From NCBI RefSeq assembly GCF_000269985.1, contig NC_016109.1, positions 6,475,001-6,539,000 on the forward strand: a stretch of 64,000 bases of DNA, written 5' to 3'. The notes below the pieces were generated by a model that was given only the letters and a program-made list of their open reading frames with translations, was not told where the DNA came from and did no database searches. The DNA is from Kitasatospora setae KM-6054. Its GTDB lineage: Bacteria; Actinomycetota; Actinomycetes; Streptomycetales; Streptomycetaceae. This document shows positions 23,944 to 32,082 of the stretch, one piece after another. Each line of letters begins with the position of its first letter. Position 1 is the stretch's first letter. The translations under genes were made by a program, and so were the position numbers.

Positions 23944-25748
23944 CGCGCCTCCCGGGCGCCGGGGGTGGTGCGCACCCAGTCCTCGACGGCCCGGAGGTAG
24001 TCGGGGCTCGCCAGCGGGCTGCGCAGTACCTGGTCGGGGAGGGCGAACGCCTCGGCCAGCAGGGGCAGGTGCGGGGCCAGCCGGGCGGTCACGGCGCCCT
24101 GGCGGGCGTCCAGGCCGGCGGCCTGTTCGGCGTCGAGCAGTTTCGCGCCGAGGTACCAGCCGGTGTGCTCGGCGAGGTCGTCCAGGGCCCACGACTCGGC
24201 CAGCAGGCCGAGCAGTTCGAGGCCGAGCGGGTCGGCGCAGGCGGCCGCGGCGCGGGTGGTGGCGGCCAGGGCGCGGGCCCGTCCGTGGGCGGTGGCCAGG
24301 TCGCGGACCGCGCCGACGCCGGCGTTCCAGGCGTCGAAGACCGAGCCGCCGGAGCGCTCGTCCGCCTCCAGGGCGGCGGTGGTGCGCTCGCGCAGCACCG
24401 CCTCGCGCGCCGCGAGCAGCGGCAGGAGGCCCGTCCCGGGCGCGTCCGGTGCAGCGGAGTCGGTTGCGGCGGCGAGCAGTTGGCGGCCGGCCTTGATCAT
24501 GATGACCTCGTTGTCGCCCTCCGCGGTGATCGCGCCCTCGTTGACGGCGAGGTAGTCGGCGATCCGGTTGAGCGAGAACAGCCCCTGGGCGCCGCACCGC
24601 TCCCGGCAGGTCTGCAGGACCTCGCGGGCGGTCCAGGTGGTCAGCGCCTTGGTGACCGCGATCTGCCGCACGAGGGCGTCGGAGAGGCGGTCGCCGGCGC
24701 TCCGTTCCCGGGCCAGCGCGTCCTTGGCCTCGCCGACCAGGAAGGTGGTCGCGTACGACGCGGCGACGCAGCGGACCAGGGCCCGCTGGTGGGTGCGGTA
24801 GGCCGCCAGCGGCACCTGGCCGCGGCCGGGGGCGAAGGTGAGCCGCTGGTGGGCGTAGCGCACCGCGAGGGCGGTGGCGGCCCGGGCCATCGCGGCGCTG
24901 CCCGCGGCCAGGCAGAGTTTGCCGCCCTGGATGGACTCGATCGCGCCGAGGAAGCGGGTGACCTTGCGGTGCAGGGGCGCGTCGAGGGTGCCGGTGCGGG
25001 CCAGCGTCAGGCGCTCCTCGGCGAGCATGGCCGCCAGTGGCAGTCGCACGTCGTGGAAGCTGGTGACGGCGTTGTCCAGCGCCAGGCCGGGTTTGTCCGG
25101 CAGCGCGGCGAGGTGCACCCCCTCGGTGGGGCGTTCGCCGTCGGACAGCCGCAGCAGGAAGGGGAAGACGCCGCAGTCCCGGCCGTCGACCAGGGCGCGG
25201 GCCAGCACGACGCCCACCTTGGGGATGCCGTTGAGGCAGGTGTTGGGCATGTACTTGCGGGCCCGCGCGGACGGGGTGGTCAGGACGAAGCCGCCGGCCG
25301 CCGGGTCGAAGCGGGCCCGCGTCTCCAGGGTCACCAGGTTGTTGCCGTAGCCGAGTTCGGTGGCCACGAAGACCCCGACCGCCCGCAGCTCCTCCAACTC
25401 CTCTACGGTGTCGGCGAGTTCCGGCCGGTCGGCGGCCTGCTGGACGATGCTGCCCAGCGCCAGGTTCAGGTGGGTGGTCATCACCGTGAACAGCGTCCCG
25501 TCGACCAGCGCGGCCCACTCGTGCAGCGCGGTCAGCCGGTGGACGTCGCCCAGCAGGTTCCGGGCGGGGTGGACGTGCCGGCTGATCAGGGCCAGTCGTC
25601 CGTAGGCGCGCGCGGCGGTCTCGGCCGCGCCCTCTCCCGCGGGGCCGGGGTCGAACGCGGGTCCGGCGACGAGGCGGGCGAACTCCTCGTGGTGCTGCGG
25701 GTGCGGCCCCCGCAGCAGGGCGGTCAGCGCGTGCACCGTGGTGCTCAT
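23940..25748 (-). CDS. Acyl-CoA oxidase/dehydrogenase-type flavoenzyme
   Basis: The 602-residue protein has the N-terminal helical, middle beta and C-terminal helical domains of acyl-CoA dehydrogenases, plus the long C-terminal domain of acyl-CoA oxidases. Visible landmarks are TELGYGNNLVTLETRARFD (start of the beta domain), ALDNAVTSFHDVRLPLAAML, and CGAQGLF followed by AITAEGDNEVIMIKAGR, with the catalytic Glu expected in AEGDN. It would desaturate the acyl chain at alpha-beta, probably while it is bound to the operon's ACP, as proposed for the dehydrogenases of friulimicin- and ramoplanin-type pathways. ATGA overlaps on both sides couple it to the ACP and FAAL genes. Confidence 0.88.
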   Translation of the reverse strand: MSTTVHALTALLRGPHPQHHEEFARLVAGPAFDPGPAGEGAAETAARAYGRLALISRHVHPARNLLGDVHRLTALHEWAALVDGTLFTVMTTHLNLALGSIVQQAADRPELADTVEELEELRAVGVFVATELGYGNNLVTLETRARFDPAAGGFVLTTPSARARKYMPNTCLNGIPKVGVVLARALVDGRDCGVFPFLLRLSDGERPTEGVHLAALPDKPGLALDNAVTSFHDVRLPLAAMLAEERLTLARTGTLDAPLHRKVTRFLGAIESIQGGKLCLAAGSAAMARAATALAVRYAHQRLTFAPGRGQVPLAAYRTHQRALVRCVAASYATTFLVGEAKDALARERSAGDRLSDALVRQIAVTKALTTWTAREVLQTCRERCGAQGLFSLNRIADYLAVNEGAITAEGDNEVIMIKAGRQLLAAATDSAAPDAPGTGLLPLLAAREAVLRERTTAALEADERSGGSVFDAWNAGVGAVRDLATAHGRARALAATTRAAAACADPLGLELLGLLAESWALDDLAEHTGWYLGAKLLDAEQAAGLDARQGAVTARLAPHLPLLAEAFALPDQVLRSPLASPDYLRAVEDWVRTTPGAREAR

Positions 25749-26011
25749 CCGCGTTCCCCCGCGGCGAGGAGGCGCTCGACGTAGGCGAGCGCGGCCCGGG
25801 GCGTGGCGATCCGGTCCATCGCCTCGGTCGGGACGGGCACCCGCAGCGCCTCCTGGAGGCGGTCGGCGAGTTCGACCATCGCCAGCGAGTCGAAGCCCAG
25901 GGCGCGGAAGGACAGGTCGAGCAGTTCCTCGCCGTCGGCGGCGAGTCGGCGGTCGGGGGGCAGGCAGAGCTGCATGAGGTCTTCCAGGGCGGAGGAGGAG
26001 AAAGCTTTCAC
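25745..26011 (-). CDS. Acyl carrier protein
   Basis: The 88-residue protein is a stand-alone carrier with the phosphopantetheine site GFDSLAMVEL (Ser at about residue 42). GTG 26011 has AGGAG eight bases upstream. It is the first gene of the acyl operon and overlaps the acyl-CoA oxidase start. It probably receives the fatty acid from the adjacent FAAL and presents it to the oxidase and hotdog enzyme. Confidence 0.9.
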   Translation of the reverse strand: MKAFSSSALEDLMQLCLPPDRRLAADGEELLDLSFRALGFDSLAMVELADRLQEALRVPVPTEAMDRIATPRAALAYVERLLAAGERG

Positions 26012-26513
26012 TACGGTGCTCCTGGGTGGAGGGCGGCGGGGGCTCGTGGTGAGCCCGCGACCGCGGCCGGCGTGTTCGGGGCGCCAGGACCACCGGGTGC
26101 TGGGGGGCACAGGCACCAGCGGTGTTCCAACGGGCGGCCGGGAACCGGTACTCGCGGCGGGGCCAGGTGAAGGAGCCGAGAGGCCGGCTCGTGGGGGTGC
26201 TGCGCGTGACGGATCCCCGGCCAGGGCGGCTGTCGTTCCTGGAGGACGGTTCCGGAGCCTGTCGGACGACCTGGCCACAGCGACCCGGTAACGGGTCGAC
26301 CCGGGGTCGTGACAAGAAGGGACAACGACGGGCCCCTCCGAACACCCGCATCCTCCGCCGACCGCCGTGCGTCATCAAGCGGTCGGGAACGGAAGGCCGC
26401 TCCTGTGACCGGGCGGAACGCGTGAGCCGTTGTCCGGCCCTTCCGAGGGGCGCGCGGAGGAGGGCGCGCGCCCCGTGCCGCCCTTCCCGGCGGCGGGACG
26501 CACGCCCGGCCGC
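26012..26513. other. 502 bp intergenic region, promoter of the acyl operon
   Basis: No gene is supported here. The stretch must contain the promoter of the ACP-led operon. I see no convincing -10/-35 pair or dyad. Confidence 0.45.
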
Positions 26514-27125
26514 TCAGGGGCGGTTGCCGGGGTGGCGGCCTGTTCGTGCGGCCAGTTCGCGGATGGTCCCGAGGTCGCCGGCGGGGCAGGGCAGGGGCGG
26601 GGAGAAGTGGCCGCTGGCCACGATGTCCCGGTACTCGCTGAACTGGGCGAGGGCGGAGGCGACGACACGCTCGGGGAGCTCGGCGCCGGAAGGGCACGCC
26701 TGCGAGAGGTCCCACCAGTGCACGGTCAGATCGGCGGCGAGTTCCCGCGCGTAGCCGAGGCCGTCGCGCAGGCCGTAGGGCAGCCGCAGCTGCCTGTCGA
26801 GGGCCCCGGGCCGGGCCAGTGACCTGACCGCGGCCTCCGCGGCGTGGGCGACCACCCCTTTGGGGTTGGCGCCCAGCACGTCCGTGGAGAACCTCCGGGT
26901 CGAGCGGGCCACTTCCTCGCCCGCGACCGCGGCCGGGACCCAGAGCAGTTCGCCGGCGATGTGCGCGACGAGGTCACGGACGGTCCATTGGCTGCAGGGA
27001 GTGGGTCCCTCCCAGGCGTCAGCGGCGATCTCCTCGACCAGCTCGGCGATGGCGGGGAACAGGTCGCGGACCACGACCAGGACCGCCAGATGGGATCCCG
27101 GCGGATGGAAGCAGCGGTTCATCAT
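26514..27125 (-). CDS. TIGR03086/maleylpyruvate isomerase-like DinB-fold protein
   Basis: The 203-residue product has the four-helix metal-binding fold of the DinB/maleylpyruvate isomerase N-terminal family. WTVRDLVAHIAGELLW carries the first conserved His, and ADLTVHWWDLSQA the second. These proteins may be mycothiol-dependent enzymes; the exact function of TIGR03086 members is unknown. It stands alone between the acyl operon and the divergent secreted-protein gene. Two adjacent ATG codons (27125 and 27122) follow an AAGGGAA site. Confidence 0.82.
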   Translation of the reverse strand: MMNRCFHPPGSHLAVLVVVRDLFPAIAELVEEIAADAWEGPTPCSQWTVRDLVAHIAGELLWVPAAVAGEEVARSTRRFSTDVLGANPKGVVAHAAEAAVRSLARPGALDRQLRLPYGLRDGLGYARELAADLTVHWWDLSQACPSGAELPERVVASALAQFSEYRDIVASGHFSPPLPCPAGDLGTIRELAARTGRHPGNRP

Positions 27126-27832
27126 GGTTCCCTTCGCCACGCGACTGTGCGTCGGAGCTTCGTCCGGGCGGTACCGGAGCAGGCCGGGGCTCCGGTGGGA
27201 CGGGGGTGCGGCCGCCCGGCCCCGGTGCACCGGGAGGACGACCGTGACCCGGGACGGCTCCACGCCCTCTCCTGACTGCTTCGACTGCCCGCGGCCCCGT
27301 CTCCCGGACCGCCACGGAGGGATTCGTCGCCCGGCCGGGGGCGGATCGGTGGCAGGGGATGCGCAAGGTGTTGAAATTGTCCCCTCCCGTCCACTGTTTG
27401 CAACGCCGAGGGGAGACGAGGCCGCTGCGGAAAGCCGCGCGGTGGCAGGCGGCGGCACGACACGGCGTTCACCTCGGCCGCAGGAGACGGACGGCGCCCG
27501 GAACGGCCTCCCGGATTTCTTTACGCGGCACGATAATTGACGAACCAGCCGCTCCGAGGGGGGATACGGAGCGAGATTCCGGAACATGCTGGGAAGGGCA
27601 GGACGCACCGCGGAGCCAGTGGCGCGGCCGGGCCCGACAGCCCCGCCCCGTGACCCGATGGGATCGGAGGGACCATGAGAGCGCACCTGCTCACCCGCGC
27701 CGTCCGGGTCTCCGCCGTGCCGCCGGGTGCTTGCGCGGCCGCCCGGAGGGCACCGCCGCGCGGATTCCCGGATCCGGCCTGTTCTCCCGTCACACGCCCG
27801 GCGTGCTCCCAGCCCCCCTTCAGGAGACAGCC
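27126..27832. other. 707 bp intergenic region, no gene recognised
   Basis: This stretch separates two divergent genes. A GATAAT box at 27532-27537 is one of the few AT-rich spots and could be a -10 element for the plus-strand genes, but no matching -35 is clear. The frames crossing it lack coding composition. Confidence 0.4.
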
Positions 27833-28369
27833 ATGACCCGTTTCCGCCGCCTCGTCCCGCCGCTCGCGCTGAGCCTCGTGTCGCTCGGGGCGCTCGTGAC
27901 CTCCGGCGGTTCGGCCCGGGCCGCCGACCCGCCGGCCGTCGTCTGCACGACCACCGCCACGCAGCACTACAGTCCCGGGCTCACGCTCGTCTCCCGCCCG
28001 ACACGCATCACGGCGAGCGCCACCTACGCCTGCACGGGCGCCGGTTCGGTGGACACGGCCCGGCTCGGCTTCGACTACACCGTGGACGCCGGCTGCCTTC
28101 CGACCTCGTCCCCGGTGACGACCGGGATCAGCATCCTGGACTGGAACGAGGGGCCCGACTCCGAGATCACCTCCACCTTCGTGGTCACCAGGCCCGCGGG
28201 CCAGACCGTGGGGACCTCCGTCGGCACGGTGACGGCGGGCCAGTTCAACGGCTACCTCGTCCATCTCGTCGGCACGTACCCCGGATCGGACCCGCTCGCC
28301 TGTGCGACCCCCCAGGGGGTCACGTCCAGCCAGGGAGAGCTGGTCCTCACGCTCACCCAGCCCTTCTGA
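27833..28369 (+). CDS. Secreted hypothetical protein
   Basis: The 178-residue product starts with a clear Sec signal peptide (MTRFRRLVPPLALSLVSLGA, cleavage near ARA-ADP at residue 30). The mature part is rich in Thr, Ser and Val and has four cysteines (in VVCTT, YACTG, GCLPT and LACAT), which suggests a small beta-sandwich with two disulfides. I do not recognise the family. An AGGAGA site precedes the ATG. It lies 33 bp upstream of the AfsA-like gene on the same strand, so the two probably form an operon. Confidence 0.75.
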   Translation: MTRFRRLVPPLALSLVSLGALVTSGGSARAADPPAVVCTTTATQHYSPGLTLVSRPTRITASATYACTGAGSVDTARLGFDYTVDAGCLPTSSPVTTGISILDWNEGPDSEITSTFVVTRPAGQTVGTSVGTVTAGQFNGYLVHLVGTYPGSDPLACATPQGVTSSQGELVLTLTQPF

Positions 28370-28402
28370 GCACTCCTCCCGCCGAACACGGAGGTACCCG
28401 CG

Positions 28403-29308
28403 ATGCCGGAGCCGGGCACCGAGGTGACCGCCGCGCTGGCCGGTGTGAGGCGCCCCGGTGACGTCCTCCTCGTCCACGACGCCGTGCTGCCGAACGGGCT
28501 CTCCTTCCGCGTACGGCTCCCCGAGGCGCACGACCTGTTCGGCGACCGGGGCGGCGACGGACTCCCGGAAGACGCCCTCCTGCTCCGATCGGTGGTGGAA
28601 CAGTGCGCGTACGCGACCCTGCAGCACACCGGGCTGCTGCGGCACCGGGAGGTCCCGCTGAACACCTCGTCGACCAGCCGCCTCCTGACCGGCCGGCCCC
28701 TGCGCCCCCTCCCCGGGGGACTGCTGGCGACCTGCCTCGTCGAACAGCTCCGGACGAGCCGGACGGGACGCACCCGGCGCGTCATCGCCTCCTGCGTCCT
28801 CCGGGCGCCGGACGGACGGGTGGTGGCGGACGGCGAGACGACCGCGGGGGTCCTGGAGGGCACCCTCTACCGGAACTGGCGGGGAGCCGGAGTCGTCCGG
28901 GCCGGACAGCTGCCGACCGCCCCGGGCGAACCCCGTGCCCGCGCGGGGCGGGTCAGGTCCCGGCCGGAGAACCAGGTCCTGGCTCGGATCGGGCGGGAGG
29001 ACGGGGGCGCCCATGCCGTGCTGCGCCTGTCCGGTCCGCACCCCTACCTGCTGCCCGCGTCCGCCGACCACGTGACCGGGCGGCTGTTCGCGGAGGCGAC
29101 CCGGCAGCTCGTGCTCGGTGCGTGCGCGCCGGACGGCAACGGAGTGCGAACGCTGCACCTGTCGTTCCCCCGGCTGTGCACCCTGGACGCCCCCGTGCGG
29201 GTGCGCGCCGTTCCGTGCCCGCGGTCACCGGCGTCCGCCCGATGGCGCGTCCTCTTCTCCCAGGCGGGCGCCACGGTGTGCACCGGGCGCGTCGAGACGG
29301 GGGTCTGA
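28403..29308 (+). CDS. AfsA-like hotdog protein (gamma-butyrolactone synthase family)
   Basis: The 301-residue protein contains two AfsA-type hotdog repeats (PF03756 pattern). The first runs through VHDAVLPNGLSFRVRLPEAH and LLRSVVEQCAYATLQHTG. The second begins at HPYLLPASADHVTGRLFAEA and continues TRQLVLGA, matching the family signature DHVPGMLLLEAARQ. AfsA itself condenses a beta-ketoacyl chain with dihydroxyacetone phosphate in A-factor-type autoregulator synthesis. No butyrolactone reductase or ArpA-like receptor gene is in the window, so this could make a signal or could have been adapted for the peptide pathway. It follows the secreted-protein gene and converges on the MFS exporter. Confidence 0.75.
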   Translation: MPEPGTEVTAALAGVRRPGDVLLVHDAVLPNGLSFRVRLPEAHDLFGDRGGDGLPEDALLLRSVVEQCAYATLQHTGLLRHREVPLNTSSTSRLLTGRPLRPLPGGLLATCLVEQLRTSRTGRTRRVIASCVLRAPDGRVVADGETTAGVLEGTLYRNWRGAGVVRAGQLPTAPGEPRARAGRVRSRPENQVLARIGREDGGAHAVLRLSGPHPYLLPASADHVTGRLFAEATRQLVLGACAPDGNGVRTLHLSFPRLCTLDAPVRVRAVPCPRSPASARWRVLFSQAGATVCTGRVETGV

Positions 29309-29522
29309 CCGACGCGCAGGTGCGGCGCGAGCGTTCCCGTGCGGCCGGAACCCGAAGCGCGCGGCCCGCGACGCAGCCTCCGCCGCGGGAGCAGCCGGTG
29401 GCCCCGCCCACCTCGTGCGGGTCACCCGCACTCCCGCGGCGCCGTCCCGTCCCGCCCCCCGACACCACCGACGTGGTGACGACCGGCACCCACGGGGAGG
29501 GGAGGCGGGCGCGGACGGGGGC

Positions 29523-30785
29523 TCAGGCCATCGTGACGACGGGCTTGGAGCAGAGGGTGGCGGCTCCGGTGACGATCAGGACGGCGGCGGTGGCGGCGAA
29601 CATGGCGCCCGGGTGGGACTTGGCCAGTGCGCCGCACAGCACCAGGGAGACGGGGGCGGCGACGTAGCCCGCGACCATGTCGACGGATATGACGCGACCG
29701 AGGATCTCACCGCGGATGTTGCGCTGGATCCAGCTCACTCCGAACACGCCCTGGAAGCCGATGCCCAGGCCCATCAGCAGCACCACGCCGACGGCTCCGG
29801 CCAGGTTGCCGAGGATGCCCAGGGCGAGCATCCCGGCGCCCAGCCAGCCGGTGAGGGCGGAGATGAGCAGGCCCACGCGCAGGTGGCGGCGGGTCGCGCC
29901 GCCCAGGAGGGCGCCGACGATGGCTCCGGCGGCCAGTGCGCCGTCGAGCAGGCCGAGGGAGGTCGCTCCGCCGTGGAACCGGAACTTGGCCAGGCTGGCG
30001 AAGCCCACGGTGAACGGGCCCGCGTAGCAGAAGGTCACGGCGGTGTCGATGGCGACCATGGCGCGGATCCGCGGGTCGGAGAAGACGTAGACCAGGCCGG
30101 CCCGGATCCGGCTGCCGAGGGATTCCCCGGCCGTGTCGGCGCCGGTCCTGGCGGCCGGGGCGGTGATGCGGCGGGTGGCCCGGCCGGCGAACAGGGCGAC
30201 CAGGGCGAAGCAGCAGCTGTCGACGGCGAAGGCGGTACTGGGGTCGGTGGCGGCCACCACGATGCCGCCGACGGCGGGGCCGAGCACCGAGGCGATCCGA
30301 CTGCCCACGCTGAGAAGGGCGTTCGCCGGCTCCAACTGCTCGGGCTCGACGACCGAGGGCAGGACGGAGCTGCGCGCGGGCTGGAAGAACGCGTCGACCG
30401 CGCCGAAGCACGCCGCTGCCGCGAACAGCATCCACAGGTCGAGCAGGTGGGTGAATCCGGTGGCCGCCACCCCCGCCATCAGCGCGCAGCGCAGCAGGCT
30501 GGAGAACACCATCAGGTGGCGGGCCGACACCCGGTCGCTGAGCGCCCCGCCGAGCAGGGTGAGCAGGGCGCGCGGCACGGCCTGGCAGGCGAGGACCACG
30601 CCGAGGGCCAGGCTGGAGTGGGTGAGCGTGAGGGTGATCCAGGCGAAGGCGACGGTGCTGAACCCGTCTCCCAGGAGCGAGAAGGACTGGGCGGTCCACA
30701 GGTTGCGGAAGGAGGGCGTGCGCAGGGGCGCGCGCAGGGAGGGCCGTTCGGCCGGGGGCACGGGCGGGGTGGCGGTCTGAGTCAT
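29523..30785 (-). CDS. MFS exporter of the NRPS cluster
   Basis: The 420-residue protein has 12 hydrophobic helices of the MFS_3/EntS type: RNLWTAQSFSLLGDGFSTVAF in helix 1, GGALSDRVSARHL in the loop 2-3 motif, and PANALLSVGSRIASVLGPAVGG in helix 5. It is the last gene of the minus-strand run mbtH-NRPS-NRPS-NRPS-P450 and begins 70 bp after the P450 stop, so it most likely exports the peptide and may give self-resistance. It is only moderately like the other MFS protein at 9392-10687. Confidence 0.9.
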   Translation of the reverse strand: MTQTATPPVPPAERPSLRAPLRTPSFRNLWTAQSFSLLGDGFSTVAFAWITLTLTHSSLALGVVLACQAVPRALLTLLGGALSDRVSARHLMVFSSLLRCALMAGVAATGFTHLLDLWMLFAAAACFGAVDAFFQPARSSVLPSVVEPEQLEPANALLSVGSRIASVLGPAVGGIVVAATDPSTAFAVDSCCFALVALFAGRATRRITAPAARTGADTAGESLGSRIRAGLVYVFSDPRIRAMVAIDTAVTFCYAGPFTVGFASLAKFRFHGGATSLGLLDGALAAGAIVGALLGGATRRHLRVGLLISALTGWLGAGMLALGILGNLAGAVGVVLLMGLGIGFQGVFGVSWIQRNIRGEILGRVISVDMVAGYVAAPVSLVLCGALAKSHPGAMFAATAAVLIVTGAATLCSKPVVTMA

Positions 30786-30855
30786 GCGCTGCTTCGTCGC
30801 CTTCGTCTTCGTCTTCGTCGGGGGGCGGAGTGCTGGAGGAGGAGCGCGGAGGACG

Positions 30856-32082
30856 TCAGTAGCTGACGGGGAGGTCCTTGAGGCTGCGGTTGAGCAGCGA
30901 GAGCTGCCACTCGTGGCGGGACGGGAGGAGCCGCAGGTCCGGGTGGTCCCGTACCAGGACCCCGAGCGCGCTTCCCGCCACCAGCCGGGCCAGCGGCGCG
31001 CCGATGCAGAAGTGGATGCCGTACCCGAAGCCGAGGTGCGAGGTGCGGCCGCGGTGGACGTCGAAGGTGTCCGGGGCGTCGAACTGCCGCGGGTCGCGGT
31101 TGGCGGCGGCGGTCACCAGGAAGATCCGGTCACCGGCGCGGATGTCCTGGCCGTCGAGCCGCAGGTCCTCGGCGGCGATGCGCACCGACATCTTGGAGGG
31201 GCCGTCGAAGCGCAGGGCCTCCTCGACGGCTCCGGACAGCAGCTTGGGGTTCTCCCGTACCGCTGCCAGCTGCTGCGGGTGCGTCAGCAGGGCGCGCAGC
31301 CCGTTGGCGATCAGGTTGCTGGTGGTCTCCCCGCCGGCGAAGGCCAGATGGCTCAGCATGCCGACGAACTCCTCCTCGCTGACCGTGTCGCCGATGGCGC
31401 CCCCGGCCAGCACCGCGCTGATCAGGTCGTCCTGGGGCTGCTCACGGCGCAGCCGCACCAGGCCGGCCAGGTAGTCGTAGAGCTTGGCCAGTGACTGCAG
31501 CGAGGTGCGGTACTCCCGTTCCTCCTGGGCGGCGCCCAGCACCAGGTCGCCCACCCGGGCGTTCCAGTACCAGAACGAAGGGGCGTGCGCGGGCGGAACG
31601 CCGAGCCAGCGGGCGAAGACCAGGCTGGGCAGGGTCTTGGCCACGTCGGCGACGGCGTCCCCGCTGCTGCCGGGCGCGGCGCGGCGGGCCAGCAGCGAGC
31701 TGGTGGCCTTCGCGATCAGCCCCGCGTAGCGGTTGATGGCGCGGGCGGAGAACTGGTCCTGGAACACCCCGCGCAGCCGGCGGTGCTGCGGCGGGTCGTT
31801 GAAGACCATCCAGTGCGACAGCAGGCCGACCGCCCGCCGGGCCCCGTCGTCCAGGACGCTGTCCGGGATGGCCTCCATCAGCGGCCGGACCCGGTCGGCG
31901 GACAGCGCCGGGTGGCCCAGCGCCTCGGCCATCTGCGCGTAGCCGGTGACCAGCCAGGCGCGGTGGATGCCGCTCCAGTGGACGGGCCGGTGCTCGCGCA
32001 GCGCGTTGAAGTAGGGGTACGGGTCGGCGTTGACCTGCGGGTCCAGCAGGTAGCGCTCGGTGAAGCGGGCGGCGGTCAGCAC
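30856..32082 (-). CDS. Cytochrome P450
   Basis: The 408-residue haem monooxygenase has the I-helix oxygen-activation motif AGGETT, the ExxR pair of the K helix (EEALRF), and the haem-binding loop FGYGIHFCIGAPLAR with Cys359. The GTG start lies inside the end of the third NRPS gene (7-bp overlap), which shows translational coupling and a role in tailoring the peptide, such as hydroxylation or cross-linking of a residue. There is no X-domain in the NRPS to recruit it. The ferredoxin partner is not in the window. Confidence 0.94.
   Translation of the reverse strand: MLTAARFTERYLLDPQVNADPYPYFNALREHRPVHWSGIHRAWLVTGYAQMAEALGHPALSADRVRPLMEAIPDSVLDDGARRAVGLLSHWMVFNDPPQHRRLRGVFQDQFSARAINRYAGLIAKATSSLLARRAAPGSSGDAVADVAKTLPSLVFARWLGVPPAHAPSFWYWNARVGDLVLGAAQEEREYRTSLQSLAKLYDYLAGLVRLRREQPQDDLISAVLAGGAIGDTVSEEEFVGMLSHLAFAGGETTSNLIANGLRALLTHPQQLAAVRENPKLLSGAVEEALRFDGPSKMSVRIAAEDLRLDGQDIRAGDRIFLVTAAANRDPRQFDAPDTFDVHRGRTSHLGFGYGIHFCIGAPLARLVAGSALGVLVRDHPDLRLLPSRHEWQLSLLNRSLKDLPVSY

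Noticed and set aside
29463..29478. Small hairpin CACCAC-CGAC-GTGGTG between the AfsA-like and MFS genes as a terminator
   Set aside because: The stem is only 6 bp and similar hairpins occur by chance in this GC-rich sequence.
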